Translations under genes and position numbers: made by a program | The notes under the pieces: model-generated | What the model was told of the DNA's origin: nothing | The model's input: only the letters and a program-made list of their open reading frames with translations | Databases searched by the model: none | From: Muribaculaceae bacterium Isolate-002 (NCI) | GTDB lineage: Bacteria > Bacteroidota > Bacteroidia > Bacteroidales > Muribaculaceae | Length of the DNA stretch: 64,000 nt | NCBI GenBank assembly: GCA_004102805.1 | Contig: SCEG01000002.1 | Location: 90,968-154,967, forward strand | Direction: 5' to 3' | Shown here: piece by piece, positions 37,361 to 46,863 of the stretch | Layout: each line of letters starts with the position of its first letter | Numbering within the stretch: position 1 is the first letter of the stretch

Positions 37361-37396
37361 TATATAATATTTTGATATATCTTACGTTATAGATAC

Positions 37397-37990
37397 ATGA
37401 TAGAAAAACTTAAAAAGCTTGTATTCGTAACAAACAATCCTCATAAACTTGAGGAAATCCGCAGCATAGCCGGCGATAAATTCGATATATGCTCGCTTAA
37501 GGATATCGGTTGTTTTGAGGAGATACCCGAGACAGCCGATACGATACGCGACAATGCGTTGATGAAAGCCCGTTATGTTGCCGAGAAGTATGGTGTAGAC
37601 TGTTTTGCGGATGATACGGGGCTTGAAGTAACGGCTTTAGGCGGCGCACCGGGAGTGCATACCGCCCGCTATGCTTCGGCGAGCGGTCATGATACTCGCG
37701 GCAATATGGAGCTTCTGCTGCATAATCTCGAGAATGTTACTGACCGCTCGGCCAGATTTGTTACCTGGATTGCGCTTTTTATGAATGGAGAGACGATGAC
37801 ATTTGAGGGTATATGCAACGGAACTATCCTTGACAGCCTGCATGGTGACGGAGGTTTCGGCTATGATCCGGTATTTCGTCCCGACGGTTTTGATGTCACT
37901 TTCGCCCAGATGACCGGCGAACAGAAGAATGATGTCTCGCATCGTGGAAAAGCTACGCGTAAACTGCTTGATTATCTTAATAATATATAA
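37397..37990 (+). CDS. rdgB: XTP/dITP pyrophosphatase (RdgB/HAM1)
   Basis: House-cleaning enzyme that hydrolyses non-canonical purine triphosphates before they enter DNA or RNA. The 197-residue protein has FVTNNPHKLEEI (about 10-21), the catalytic FADDTGLEVTALGGAPGVHTARYA, and GGFGYDPVFRP near the end. Length is normal. It lies just before porZ. Confidence 0.96.
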   Translation: MIEKLKKLVFVTNNPHKLEEIRSIAGDKFDICSLKDIGCFEEIPETADTIRDNALMKARYVAEKYGVDCFADDTGLEVTALGGAPGVHTARYASASGHDTRGNMELLLHNLENVTDRSARFVTWIALFMNGETMTFEGICNGTILDSLHGDGGFGYDPVFRPDGFDVTFAQMTGEQKNDVSHRGKATRKLLDYLNNI

Positions 37991-38026
37991 TTATATCTAA
38001 ATCTCAATCCGAAAAAACATATTGCA

Positions 38027-40435
38027 ATGATAAAAAGATTTTTCATATTATTAGTGGCATTGTTGCCTTTATGCGTAAAGGCACAGCGTGCGGTAGGCAG
38101 CTGGGAGGTATATGCCAATTTTCTTGCACCCGAGCAGATGCTTGAAACACCGGACAAGGTTTTCTTCCTGTCATCGGGTTCGCTGTTTTCTTTTGACAAG
38201 GACAGCGAGGAGTTGTATCAGTATGGTATCCACAATGTGTTGAGTGAGCCTACCATATCAAAAATATTCTATAATGGAAAGAAAGATTATATTACGCTTG
38301 CATATAATACCGGAAATATCGATATCATAAAGAATGACGGAAAGGTTATCAATCTGCCTGATATCAGGGATGCCGTGCTGCAGTCAGACCGTACAATCAA
38401 TGATATAAGTTTTGGCAACGGACGTATATATGTGGCTACCAATTTCGGTATCGTAATCTATGATGACAGCCGCTGGGAGGTTGTTGAGAGCGGTATATAT
38501 GACAAACCTGTCAAGTATGTTGCCGCGACAGAGGCGTATATAGGAGCATATTTTACAAATGAGCAGAAGATAGGTTTCATACCTATGGGCAAGACCATAC
38601 GGTATTATGACAATTTTATACTGAACAATTGCACATATTGCACCGGTCTTCGGGGTCTGAAGGAAAATAAATTCCTGGGTTCGGATTCGAGAACTGCTTT
38701 CAGTCCGAAACTTGTGTTGTTCAATCCGGAGACGAATACTGTTAAATTTGACAAATATGTGGCCGATGGTAACTATACTGGTCCGTTTGAGAACAAAAAC
38801 GGCTATTATATATACAATACAGTGTCTTCAGGAAGCAATATCGCATGTATCAAGGAGTTTGACGAGGATTATAATGTGACTGTTACTAATCTTCCGTCGG
38901 ATTTTTCAGGTAAGTTGCTGTCGATGTGGGATAATCCTAACAAACTATTTGTTTCGGACAACAACGGCTTGAGCGAATATTCATTTGCCGCAGACGGAAC
39001 GCTCACGCTTCTACGCGACAGTTTCAAGCCGGAAGCCATTACGTCGAAAGGTGTCGGCTATCTTACAGCTTCGAATTCGGGTAAAGTGTATGTATCAGCA
39101 AGTGGTTATACGGCATATTTTTCGGCAGATTGGCCAGCCCAATTTAATATATCATATATTAATATGATAGAAAATAAAAAAGTAAAAGATATTACACCTT
39201 CCGGACTTACATTTTCCGGACTTCAGCCTGCAAATGCCGGAAATAAAGATGGTACATTCCGACCATCAAATACTTATAATATAGTGGAAGATCCGGATGA
39301 TCCTGATGCTTATTTTGTAAGTACAGTATGTGACGGCATATTTAAAATTAAAGATGGCAAAGAAGTTAATTATTATAACCATAATAATGCTCCTTTTGTG
39401 TCAGACTGGATATTTCTTTTTACGCAGTCACTTGATATTGACGGCAAGGGAAATTTATGGACCGGTGGCAATCGACGAATGTATATGCTTCCTTCGGACA
39501 AGCGCAAACTTAATACAGATCCTCAAAAATCTGACTGGGAGACAGATTTCCCGATGGCTACTAGCGGAGGACAACAGTGTCCGGTAATTCTTGCCTGCAA
39601 GAAGAGCAATATGGTGCTTTATACTTTCCGTGGTGGTCATGAGCTTATTTGTGTCAATACAAACGGTACGGCTTCCACTACAGACGATGTATCATACAGA
39701 TGGAATACATTTCTTGACCAAGATGGCAAGGAGTGGTCGGTATATTATATTTACTGCATGGTCGAGGATAATAATGGCCAGGTGTGGGTAGGAACAGACA
39801 AGGGCGTTTTCATAATACCCAATCCGACCAAGCTTACTGATCCCAATATGCGTATACAGCGAATAAAGGTGCCCCGCAATGACGGAACCAATTTTGCTGA
39901 CTATCTTCTTGACGGAGAGCCTATCTTATCGCTTGCGGTTGACGGAGTGAACAGAAAGTGGATCGGTACGTCGAACTCGGGAGCTTATCTGGTGAGCGAG
40001 AACGGAAGCCAGATAATAGAGCAATTCACGACCGAGAATTCGTATCTTCCGCTGAATAAGGTATATGCGATAGCTTGCGACAAATTTTCAAATGCGGTGT
40101 ATTTCGGAACCAAAGCCGGTCTTGTGAAGTATAATTCAGATGCATCTCCTGCTTCAGATGATTACAGCAATGTTTATGCTTATCCCAATCCTGTGCGTCC
40201 GGAATATAACGGTTATATCACAGTTACCGGTCTTATGGATAATTCGCTTGTCAAAATTGCTGATGCGGCTGGCAATGTGTTCTTCCAGGGAACGTCGCAG
40301 GGAGGCATGATAACATGGGATGGCTGCGATGCTTCAGGCAACAGGGTCAAGACCGGAGTATATTATGTGTTTGCCTCGCAAAACGGCAGCGGTGCGTCAT
40401 CAGGTGCCGTCACCAAGATACTTGTTGTGAAGTAA
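38027..40435 (+). CDS. porZ: Type IX secretion-associated propeller protein PorZ
   Basis: Surface protein of the type IX secretion attachment complex; in Porphyromonas, PorZ binds anionic LPS and helps the sortase PorU fix cargo on the cell. The 802-residue chain has a signal peptide (about 1-19, ending CVKAQ), the PorZ-type start VGSWEVYANF and LSSGSLFSFDKDSEELYQYG, two beta-propellers (about 25-360 and 380-710, with repeats like GQVWVGTDKG), and a C-terminal sorting-like domain (about 720-802; VYAYPNPVRPEYNG and GVYYVFAS). A stretch at about 39.12-39.42 kb is notably AT-rich against its surroundings. Its presence indicates a functional T9SS. An alternative reading is a generic two-component-propeller protein, but the N-terminus argues for PorZ. 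Confidence 0.82.
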   Translation: MIKRFFILLVALLPLCVKAQRAVGSWEVYANFLAPEQMLETPDKVFFLSSGSLFSFDKDSEELYQYGIHNVLSEPTISKIFYNGKKDYITLAYNTGNIDIIKNDGKVINLPDIRDAVLQSDRTINDISFGNGRIYVATNFGIVIYDDSRWEVVESGIYDKPVKYVAATEAYIGAYFTNEQKIGFIPMGKTIRYYDNFILNNCTYCTGLRGLKENKFLGSDSRTAFSPKLVLFNPETNTVKFDKYVADGNYTGPFENKNGYYIYNTVSSGSNIACIKEFDEDYNVTVTNLPSDFSGKLLSMWDNPNKLFVSDNNGLSEYSFAADGTLTLLRDSFKPEAITSKGVGYLTASNSGKVYVSASGYTAYFSADWPAQFNISYINMIENKKVKDITPSGLTFSGLQPANAGNKDGTFRPSNTYNIVEDPDDPDAYFVSTVCDGIFKIKDGKEVNYYNHNNAPFVSDWIFLFTQSLDIDGKGNLWTGGNRRMYMLPSDKRKLNTDPQKSDWETDFPMATSGGQQCPVILACKKSNMVLYTFRGGHELICVNTNGTASTTDDVSYRWNTFLDQDGKEWSVYYIYCMVEDNNGQVWVGTDKGVFIIPNPTKLTDPNMRIQRIKVPRNDGTNFADYLLDGEPILSLAVDGVNRKWIGTSNSGAYLVSENGSQIIEQFTTENSYLPLNKVYAIACDKFSNAVYFGTKAGLVKYNSDASPASDDYSNVYAYPNPVRPEYNGYITVTGLMDNSLVKIADAAGNVFFQGTSQGGMITWDGCDASGNRVKTGVYYVFASQNGSGASSGAVTKILVVK

Positions 40436-40465
40436 GCTATAATTGAAAGAAGAATAGTTTTACAG

Positions 40466-40987
40466 ATGAATTCAGCAGAGTGTTTGAAATATAAGGATGA
40501 AGGAGACCGCAGTTACGGTGTAGCCGGAATGGCATTGGCGGCCTTCATCCTTGATTATGAAAAGTATATCTCATCGATATCGATTGAACGTCGTGGACTT
40601 GACAGTGTGGAGTTTACTCCGGAATTTTTTGTGGTGTCGGCCGAGGGGATATCGGCCAAGGCATCATGGTCGCATATATTGGAGCAGTTTCAGGTTATTG
40701 CTTCGATGCTCATATCAAATGTGATGTGCCGCAGAATGGTAAAAGACCAGACAGAACCTGATATGTCGTTGCGCAGAGCGATGCTTGAGGCCTTGTCAGA
40801 TTATGCCGGTGAGTGTCAGCTGGAGTCAGACGAGGTTGCGGAATTGTTTGACAAACATTATATATATTTTGACCGGGCTTATCGTAACAGCCGTCTGCAC
40901 GCGGCTGCGAAGCGTCTGGCAGACGAATTGTCAACAAGGCATACACTTAGTCATTCAGAGCTGTGTGAACTGTTAGGAGGCTTCTGA
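40466..40987 (+). CDS. Uncharacterised 173-residue protein
   Basis: Not recognised. A soluble, mixed alpha/beta-looking protein with no signal peptide or membrane helix. The first part (to about 85) contains KDEGDRSYGVAGMALAAFILDYEKYISSISIERRG, then a helical stretch rich in charged residues ends at LCELLGG. The gene follows porZ by 30 bases and precedes the small membrane protein by 5 bases, so all three may share a message. Codon use matches neighbours, so it is probably a real lineage-specific gene. No function is proposed. Confidence 0.6.
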   Translation: MNSAECLKYKDEGDRSYGVAGMALAAFILDYEKYISSISIERRGLDSVEFTPEFFVVSAEGISAKASWSHILEQFQVIASMLISNVMCRRMVKDQTEPDMSLRRAMLEALSDYAGECQLESDEVAELFDKHYIYFDRAYRNSRLHAAAKRLADELSTRHTLSHSELCELLGGF

Positions 40988-40992
40988 GGGGC

Positions 40993-41181
40993 ATGAAATT
41001 GAAGTATTTTATACTGACTGTTGTTATTGCGGCTCTATATGCCGGTGTAGTTGCGTTGATAAATCAGTTTCTCAGGAAAAACGGTTATGCTTCAGTGTAT
41101 ACGACATCTGCTCTTGTTGCAAGCATGATATTCGTATATTATAAGTTGTTCAGCAGGTTTTACCGTAAGCTTGAACTTTAA
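40993..41181 (+). CDS. Small two-helix membrane protein
   Basis: A 62-residue protein with a first hydrophobic helix (about 5-25, FILTVVIAALYAGVVALI), a short polar loop (RKNGYASVY), a second helix (about 36-52) and a basic end (FSRFYRKLEL). Family not recognised. The preceding gene's stop is 5 bases upstream, and a strong bidirectional terminator follows. Small proteins of this type are easily missed; the close spacing and clean hydrophobic pattern support it. Confidence 0.5.
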   Translation: MKLKYFILTVVIAALYAGVVALINQFLRKNGYASVYTTSALVASMIFVYYKLFSRFYRKLEL

Positions 41182-41231
41182 TCAGTTTATAAAGATTTTT
41201 GGTTTGCTTTCCACTGATCAGGAAAGTTATT

Positions 41232-41278
41232 GACAATAAAAAAACAGCGGAAAATTTTTCCGCTGTTTTTTTATTGTC
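41232..41278. terminator. Near-perfect 47-base palindrome, bidirectional terminator
   Basis: 23 bases (41232-41254) pair perfectly with 41256-41278 around a single central T. An A-run lies in one arm and a T-run in the other, so it terminates both the rightward porZ group and leftward pckA. Confidence 0.85.
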
Positions 41279-41291
41279 TGTATTTCAGAAA

Positions 41292-42893
41292 TCAGAGCTG
41301 GGGACCAGCAGCAACGAGTGCTTTGCCGGCTTCGTTGTTCTCGAATTTCTTGAAGTTAGCGATAAACATTTCAGCAAGTTTGGTTGCTTTGGTGTTCCAC
41401 TCTTCTGCGTTTGCGTAGGTGTCGCGGGGATCGAGGATTTTGGGATCAACACCGGGAAGTTCGGTAGGAACGGTGAAGTCGAAGATAGGAATTTGTTTTG
41501 TGGGTGCTTTGAGGATAGCGCCGTCAAGAATAGCGTCGATGATGCCGCGGGTATCTTTGATAGAGATACGTTTGCCGGTACCGTTCCAGCCGGTGTTGAC
41601 GAGGTAAGCCTTAGCACCGCTCTTTTCCATTTTCTTAACGAGTTCTTCAGCATATTTTGTGGGGTGAAGCGAAAGGAACGCAGCACCGAAGCAAGCTGAG
41701 AATGTGGGAGTGGGCTCAGTGATGCCGCGCTCTGTACCAGCGAGTTTCGAGGTAAATCCTGAGAGGAAGTAGTATTTGGTCTGCTCGGGAGTCAGGATAG
41801 AAACGGGAGGAAGCACGCCGAATGCGTCAGCTGAAAGGAAGATAACGTTCTTTGCAGCGGGGCCGTGGCTTCCGGGGGCGATTTTCTCGATGTGGTTGAT
41901 AGGATAAGAAACGCGGGTGTTTTCAGTCACGCTCTTGTCGGCGAAGTCGATTTTGCCGTCCTTGTCAACAGTAACGTTTTCGAGAAGAGCATCGCGGCGG
42001 ATAGCATTGTAGATGTCGGGCTCAGAGTCTTTGTCGAGGTTGATAACCTTAGCGTAGCAACCGCCTTCGAAGTTGAATACTCCGTTGTCGTCCCAGCCGT
42101 GTTCGTCGTCACCGATGAGGAGACGTTTGGGGTCGGTAGAAAGGGTGGTTTTACCTGTGCCTGAAAGACCGAAGAAGATAGCGGTGTTTTTGCCGTTCAT
42201 ATCGGTGTTGGCAGAGCAGTGCATTGAAGCCATGCCTTTGAGGGGGAGGTAGTAGTTCATGATAGAGAACATACCTTTCTTCATTTCGCCGCCATACCAG
42301 GTGTTGATGATGATCTGCATCTTTTCGGTGAGGTTGAATGCAACGCAAGTCTCAGAGTTGATGCCAAGTTCTTTCCAGTTTTCAACCTTAGCCTTAGAAG
42401 CGTTGAGCACTACGAAGTCGGGTTCGAAGTTTTCAAGTTCTTCTTTGGTGGGACGGATGAACATGTTTGTAACGAAGTGAGCCTGCCAAGCAACTTCAAC
42501 GATGAAGCGAACAGCAAGACGGGTGTCGGGGTTTGTGCCGCAGAAAGCGTCAACAACATAAAGTTTCTTGTTAGAAAGCTCTTTGTCAGCGATTTCCTTG
42601 AGGGCTTTCCAAGCTTCGGGAGTGATGGGCTTGTTGTCGTTTTTATATTCGTCAGAAGTCCACCAGATGGTATCTTTAGAAACGCTGTCTTCAACAAAGA
42701 ATTTGTCTTTGGGCGAACGGCCGGTGTAGATACCAGTCATTACGTTAACAGCGCCGAGTTCGGTGTCCTGTCCTTTTTCATAACCTTCGAGAGAAGGATT
42801 AACTTCATCGATGAAGAGTTGGTCCCAAGAGGGATTGTGGATAATCTCCGGAGTGCCGGTGATACCATAGCGGGTTAAATCAATCTTGCTCAT
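41292..42893 (-). CDS. pckA: Phosphoenolpyruvate carboxykinase (ATP)
   Basis: Interconverts oxaloacetate and phosphoenolpyruvate with ATP/ADP. In anaerobic Bacteroidetes it mainly runs toward oxaloacetate, fixing CO2 for succinate formation. The 533-residue protein has the kinase-1a P-loop [11 protein letters not shown], the metal- and substrate-binding HCSANTD and [11 protein letters not shown] segments, and the [14 protein letters not shown] region. Length is standard. Upstream a TATATTTG -7 element (43032-43039) implies a leader of about 130 bases. Confidence 0.97.
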   Translation of the reverse strand: MSKIDLTRYGITGTPEIIHNPSWDQLFIDEVNPSLEGYEKGQDTELGAVNVMTGIYTGRSPKDKFFVEDSVSKDTIWWTSDEYKNDNKPITPEAWKALKEIADKELSNKKLYVVDAFCGTNPDTRLAVRFIVEVAWQAHFVTNMFIRPTKEELENFEPDFVVLNASKAKVENWKELGINSETCVAFNLTEKMQIIINTWYGGEMKKGMFSIMNYYLPLKGMASMHCSANTDMNGKNTAIFFGLSGTGKTTLSTDPKRLLIGDDEHGWDDNGVFNFEGGCYAKVINLDKDSEPDIYNAIRRDALLENVTVDKDGKIDFADKSVTENTRVSYPINHIEKIAPGSHGPAAKNVIFLSADAFGVLPPVSILTPEQTKYYFLSGFTSKLAGTERGITEPTPTFSACFGAAFLSLHPTKYAEELVKKMEKSGAKAYLVNTGWNGTGKRISIKDTRGIIDAILDGAILKAPTKQIPIFDFTVPTELPGVDPKILDPRDTYANAEEWNTKATKLAEMFIANFKKFENNEAGKALVAAGPQL

Positions 42894-43031
42894 TTTTTTT
42901 GATTTAATAAAAATATAGTGTTATTTGTAAAATTCTGAAAAGTCCTATTCTGTCAGGAGGTCATTGATTGTTGCAGACCTGCCAATTAAGCGGAAACACA
43001 CTAAAAACGTTCTAATGGCTTAATTTGATTG

Positions 43032-43039
43032 CAAATATA
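43032..43039 (-). promoter_or_regulatory. pckA promoter -7 element
   Basis: Minus-strand TATATTTG. The long leader it implies (to 42893) carries a short AGGTC/GACCT hairpin. Confidence 0.5.
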
Positions 43040-43130
43040 TATAGAATTTTTGAGATATTTATTGAAAATTAAAGAAATTTTTCCGTATTAATAAATTTTA
43101 AGCCACTGACATGTCAAAAATAACATCATA

Positions 43131-43162
43131 TTGGAAAATGCGGCGAATAATTATTAATTTTG
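43131..43162 (+). promoter_or_regulatory. Promoter of the GYF/dispanin group
   Basis: TTGG (43131-43134), 20 bases, then TAATTTTG (43155-43162), about 30 bases before the ATG at 43193. Shows that the interrupted gene is probably transcribed. Confidence 0.6.
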
Positions 43163-43192
43163 AATTATAATTGGAAAAAGTGATACACATTT

Positions 43193-43396
43193 ATGAGCAG
43201 GTATTTTTATATTGACGGCAAAGGCAATCAGCTCGGTCCGGTGGAGAAAGAGCGTTTGATGTCGGCGGGCATAACTCCGGAGACGTTGGTTTGGGGTGAG
43301 AATATGCAAGGCTGGCAACGTGCGGTGGAGGTGCCTGAAATAGCGGCGATGTTCTGGAAGTCGGAAGCGCGTGCAAAACCTGAGCACCGAGCCTGA
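43193..43396 (+). CDS. GYF_2 (DUF4339) domain part of an interrupted GYF-dispanin gene
   Basis: A 67-residue reading frame that is almost entirely a GYF_2 domain (FYIDGKGNQLGPVEKERLMS, then the TLVWGENMQGW motif), which binds proline-rich or partner segments. It ends at a single TGA (43394-43396). The same frame stays open beyond this stop through a Tyr/Asn-rich linker into the dispanin domain, giving 172 codons in total. Domain order GYF_2-linker-dispanin is the usual single protein in Bacteroidetes, so this looks like a nonsense mutation, a sequencing or strain variant, or a leaky stop (TGA C). Confidence 0.7.
   Translation: MSRYFYIDGKGNQLGPVEKERLMSAGITPETLVWGENMQGWQRAVEVPEIAAMFWKSEARAKPEHRA
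43394..43396 (+). other. In-frame TGA splitting GYF and dispanin domains
   Basis: Codons run gag cac cga gcc TGA caa cgg tat, and the frame then continues open to 43711. A C follows the TGA, a context known to favour readthrough in E. coli. No frameshift is needed to join the two parts. Confidence 0.75.
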
Positions 43397-43459
43397 CAAC
43401 GGTATGATAATTCAGGTAATTATAAAAGTAGGGTTTATAATCAATATGAAGAGCCGGGT

Positions 43460-43711
43460 GTGAAGCCGAGCACATATCTATGGCTCGGAATATGCACGAC
43501 AATATTATGTTGTCTGCCTTTTGGTATTGTGTCGATTGTTTACGGGGCTAAAGTTGATACCAATTGGTTTGCAGGAAGATACGCAGAAGCCTACAATTAT
43601 TCGAACAAGGCCAAAAACTGGGGTATAGCGGCAGCTGTGACAGCGGGTGTGGTATTTGCCGTTTATCTGATATCCGGGCTTGTTGTGGCCGATAAATACA
43701 GTCATTTTTGA
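43460..43711 (+). CDS. CD225/dispanin membrane domain, downstream part of the interrupted gene
   Basis: Dispanin-family segment with two hydrophobic helices: TYLWLGICTTILCCLPFGIV, then the family's intracellular loop VYGAKVDTNWFAGRYAEA with NKAKNW, then AAAVTAGVVFAVYLISG. If translated alone it could start at the GTG at 43460; otherwise it is the C-terminal half of the GYF protein. Bacterial dispanins are membrane proteins of unknown role. The stop overlaps the next gene's ATG by one base, and the group is expressed from a good promoter at 43131. Confidence 0.65.
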   Translation: MKPSTYLWLGICTTILCCLPFGIVSIVYGAKVDTNWFAGRYAEAYNYSNKAKNWGIAAAVTAGVVFAVYLISGLVVADKYSHF

Positions 43712-44088
43712 TGTCGGTAAGATTGCGGACGTTTATATGTGTGGCGGCTGTGGTGGCAATTGTTTCGGTTTTGACAGCGTTGTATTTTGTTGATCCGGAA
43801 ATATCGGAGTTTATGCCTAAATGTGCTTTCAGGCTTCTGACGGGGCTTGACTGTCCGTCATGCGGCAGTCAGCGGGCGGTACATGCGATGCTTCATGGTG
43901 AATTTTCGACAGCGTTGTCATGCAATCCGTTTATCGTGTTGTCTTTTCCTTATTTTGCAGCTGTGTTGTGGGGATATATGAAGCGAGTGAGATGGAGTGG
44001 TGTGATGCGTCGTTATGCGCATCACAGGATTGCCATGACGGGTTATGTGGTTATATTCTGTGTGTGGTGGATTGTGAGAAACTTGTAG
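43711..44088 (+). CDS. DUF2752 membrane protein
   Basis: Small membrane protein of 125 residues matching DUF2752: a first helix (about 7-28), the signature LTGLDCPSCGSQRAVHAMLHGEF (about 42-64) with CPxCGxxR, and two more helices. Function is not known; DUF2752 genes commonly lie beside dispanin and TM2-type membrane proteins in Bacteroidetes. ATG at 43711 overlaps the dispanin stop (TGATG); a TTG one codon earlier is less likely. Followed by the lysS promoter. Confidence 0.85.
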   Translation: MSVRLRTFICVAAVVAIVSVLTALYFVDPEISEFMPKCAFRLLTGLDCPSCGSQRAVHAMLHGEFSTALSCNPFIVLSFPYFAAVLWGYMKRVRWSGVMRRYAHHRIAMTGYVVIFCVWWIVRNL

Positions 44089-44138
44089 CCGGGAACGGAC
44101 ACATTGAATGGATAAAAAGTAAAAAATAGCTCAGTCAG

Positions 44139-44169
44139 TTGACATTATCGGTGATAATTGCTATCTTTG
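44139..44169 (+). promoter_or_regulatory. lysS promoter
   Basis: TTGAC (44139-44143), then TATCTTTG (44162-44169) at optimal spacing; transcription would begin near 44175. Confidence 0.7.
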
Positions 44170-44209
44170 CAGTTACTTGAATAGGTGCGTCGTCGTCGGT
44201 GCCGAAAGA

Positions 44210-44227
44210 TTGCGACAATTGTCGCAA
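44210..44227 (+). promoter_or_regulatory. 18-bp perfect palindrome in the lysS leader
   Basis: TTGCGACAATTGTCGCAA is self-complementary and lies 35-52 bases downstream of the predicted transcription start. With no loop it suits a DNA-binding dimer better than an RNA hairpin. No regulator is identified. Confidence 0.4.
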
Positions 44228-44286
44228 GATGAGGCAGGTTGCTACGATGTGACAGTTTATTTTTGAAATAATAAAGAATTACAGAT

Positions 44287-45840
44287 ATGAATCCGCAAGA
44301 ACTTAGCGAACAAGAAATAGTGCGCCGCGGCTCGATGGAAGAGATGCGCCGGCTTGGTATCGAACCTTATCCTGCAGCAGAGTATGTGGTGACGGGTCAT
44401 GCCGATGAGATAATGTCGACATTTGAGGATGACGCGCCACAGCGCGAGGTTACAGTTGCGGGTCGTGTGATGAGCCGCCGCATCATGGGCAAGGCTTCGT
44501 TTATGGAGCTTCAGGATGCCACAGGCCGTGTGCAGGTTTATGTCAACCGTGACGAGATTTGTCCGGGAGAGGACAAGACGCTGTATAATTCGGTGTTCAA
44601 GAAACTTCTTGATATCGGTGACTTTGTAGGCGTGAAGGGTTATGTGTTCCGCACGCAGACGGGTCAGGTTTCGGTGCATGCGAAGGAGCTTACGGTGCTC
44701 AGCAAGTCATTGCGTCCGTTGCCTATCGTAAAGATGAAAGACGGCGTGGTTTATGATGCCTTCGATGATCCGGAGATGCGTTATCGCCGCCGTTATGTCG
44801 ACCTGGTTGTGAATGACGGCGTAAAGGATATATTTGTAAAGCGCACGAAAGTGTTTAATTCGATGCGTCAGTATTTCAACGACCACGGATATATGGAAGT
44901 TGAGACCCCGATACTCCAGTCGATACCGGGCGGTGCGGCAGCGCGTCCGTTTATCACGCATCACAACGCACTGGACATACCTCTGTATCTTCGTATTGCA
45001 GACGAGCTTTATCTGAAGCGTCTGATTGTAGGAGGTTTCGAGGGAGTGTATGAGTTCTCGAAGAATTTCCGCAACGAGGGTATGGACCGCACGCACAATC
45101 CGGAGTTCACCTGTATGGAGATATACGTTTCATATAAGGACTACAAGTGGATGATGGAGTTTACCGAACGTCTGCTTGAGAAGATATGTCTTGATGTGAA
45201 CGGCACGACTGAAGTCAAGGTAGGCGATAATGTGATATCGTTCAAGGCTCCTTTCCGTCGTGTGACGATGATTGACGCAATCAAGGATTTCACGGGAATA
45301 GATATCACCGGCATGGGTGAAGAGGAGTTGCGTGATGTATGCCGCCGTCTTGACATTGAGGTTGATGCTTCGATGGGCAAAGGCAAACTAATCGACGAGA
45401 TATTCGGTGAGAAGTGCGAAGGCAACTATATACAGCCGACTTTCATAATTGACTATCCTATAGAGATGTCGCCTCTGACAAAGCGTCACCGCGACAATCC
45501 CGAACTTACGGAGCGTTTCGAGCTTATGGTCAACGGCAAGGAGCTTGCCAACGCTTATTCGGAGCTCAATGACCCCATCGACCAGTATGAGCGCTTTGTC
45601 GAGCAGATGCGTCTGAGCGAGAAGGGTGATGACGAGGCCATGATTATCGATGCCGACTTTATCCGCGCTCTTGAGTATGGCATGCCTCCGACGTCAGGCA
45701 TGGGTATCGGCATGGACCGTCTTGTGATGCTCATGACAGGCCAGACCACTATCCAGGAGGTGCTTCTTTTCCCGCAGATGCGACCGGAGAAACGCCGAGT
45801 TAAGGATAGCGGGGAAGAGACTGAGGAAGCAGAAGCATAG
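44287..45840 (+). CDS. lysS: Lysyl-tRNA synthetase, class II
   Basis: Charges tRNA-Lys. The 517-residue protein has an N-terminal OB-fold anticodon domain (about 55-150, [20 protein letters not shown]) and the class II core: motif 1 near 205, motif 2 [20 protein letters not shown] (about 258-277), motif 3 [16 protein letters not shown] near 477. A short acidic tail ends the protein. The leader carries a perfect palindrome. It starts a rightward set with gpsA 27 bases behind. Confidence 0.97.
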   Translation: MNPQELSEQEIVRRGSMEEMRRLGIEPYPAAEYVVTGHADEIMSTFEDDAPQREVTVAGRVMSRRIMGKASFMELQDATGRVQVYVNRDEICPGEDKTLYNSVFKKLLDIGDFVGVKGYVFRTQTGQVSVHAKELTVLSKSLRPLPIVKMKDGVVYDAFDDPEMRYRRRYVDLVVNDGVKDIFVKRTKVFNSMRQYFNDHGYMEVETPILQSIPGGAAARPFITHHNALDIPLYLRIADELYLKRLIVGGFEGVYEFSKNFRNEGMDRTHNPEFTCMEIYVSYKDYKWMMEFTERLLEKICLDVNGTTEVKVGDNVISFKAPFRRVTMIDAIKDFTGIDITGMGEEELRDVCRRLDIEVDASMGKGKLIDEIFGEKCEGNYIQPTFIIDYPIEMSPLTKRHRDNPELTERFELMVNGKELANAYSELNDPIDQYERFVEQMRLSEKGDDEAMIIDADFIRALEYGMPPTSGMGIGMDRLVMLMTGQTTIQEVLLFPQMRPEKRRVKDSGEETEEAEA

Positions 45841-45867
45841 GATATTAAGTAAGTCATAACAGTTACC

Positions 45868-46863
45868 ATGGAATTTCCCGGAAACATAGCTGTGATGGGG
45901 GGTGGCAGCTGGGCTACCGCTCTGGCGAGTGTCTTGCTTAAGAATTGCGAGACAATCAACTGGTATATGCGTCGCGACGACCGTATAGAGGAGTTCAAGC
46001 GCATACGCCATAATCCCGCATATCTTACAGATATACAGTTTGAAACCGAGCGTATCATATTTTCAAGCGACATCAACGAAGTGGTTGAGCAGAGTGATAC
46101 GCTGCTTTTCGCGATGCCGTCGCCATATTTCAAAGACCATCTGTCGAAACTGACGGCAGATATATCGGGAAAGGCTATAGTTACCGCTATAAAGGGTATT
46201 GTGCCAGGCGACAATATGCTGATCACCGACTATATGTCAGAGCGCTACGGCGTTGCTTCGTCAAGGGCACTGATAGTGTCGGGTCCGTGCCATGCCGAGG
46301 AGGTGGCGCTTGACCGACCGTCGTATCTTACGGTGGGAGGTCACGATATCAATATCGCCTCTCAGTTTGCCTCGGTGCTTGAATCGAAAAACGTGCATGC
46401 GATAGTATCGTCGGATGTGACAGGCATAGGCTACGCCGGAGTCCTGAAAAATGTATATGCAATAGCAGCTGGAATTGTGCACGGCATGAAGAAGGGTGAT
46501 AACTTCCTTGCCATGCTGGTTTCGAATGCGATACGAGAGATGGAGAGATTTCTTGACGGTGTGGATTCACGTCCGCGTCAGATATGTGACTCCGTTTATC
46601 TCGGCGACCTTCTTGTGACGGCTTATTCGCGGTTCTCCCGCAACCATAACTTCGGAGCCATGATAGGTCGCGGATATTCGGTCAAAGCGGCCAAAATGGA
46701 GATGGAACAGGTGGCGGAAGGTTATTTCGGTGTGAAGTGCGTGCATGAAATCAACGAGGAATACCAGATGGCCATGCCTATACTTGAAGGAGTCTACGAT
46801 ATACTTTACCGCAGAGTATCGCCCGAATATGCCATATCGACAATGGCGAAATCGTTTATATGA
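45868..46863 (+). CDS. gpsA: Glycerol-3-phosphate dehydrogenase [NAD(P)+]
   Basis: Reduces dihydroxyacetone phosphate to sn-glycerol-3-phosphate, the backbone of phospholipids. The 331-residue protein has an N-terminal Rossmann motif [13 protein letters not shown] (about 8-20), [22 protein letters not shown], and the catalytic Lys in [15 protein letters not shown]. Its stop overlaps the ABC ATPase start by four bases. Pairing with lysS is widespread in Bacteroidetes. Confidence 0.95.
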   Translation: MEFPGNIAVMGGGSWATALASVLLKNCETINWYMRRDDRIEEFKRIRHNPAYLTDIQFETERIIFSSDINEVVEQSDTLLFAMPSPYFKDHLSKLTADISGKAIVTAIKGIVPGDNMLITDYMSERYGVASSRALIVSGPCHAEEVALDRPSYLTVGGHDINIASQFASVLESKNVHAIVSSDVTGIGYAGVLKNVYAIAAGIVHGMKKGDNFLAMLVSNAIREMERFLDGVDSRPRQICDSVYLGDLLVTAYSRFSRNHNFGAMIGRGYSVKAAKMEMEQVAEGYFGVKCVHEINEEYQMAMPILEGVYDILYRRVSPEYAISTMAKSFI

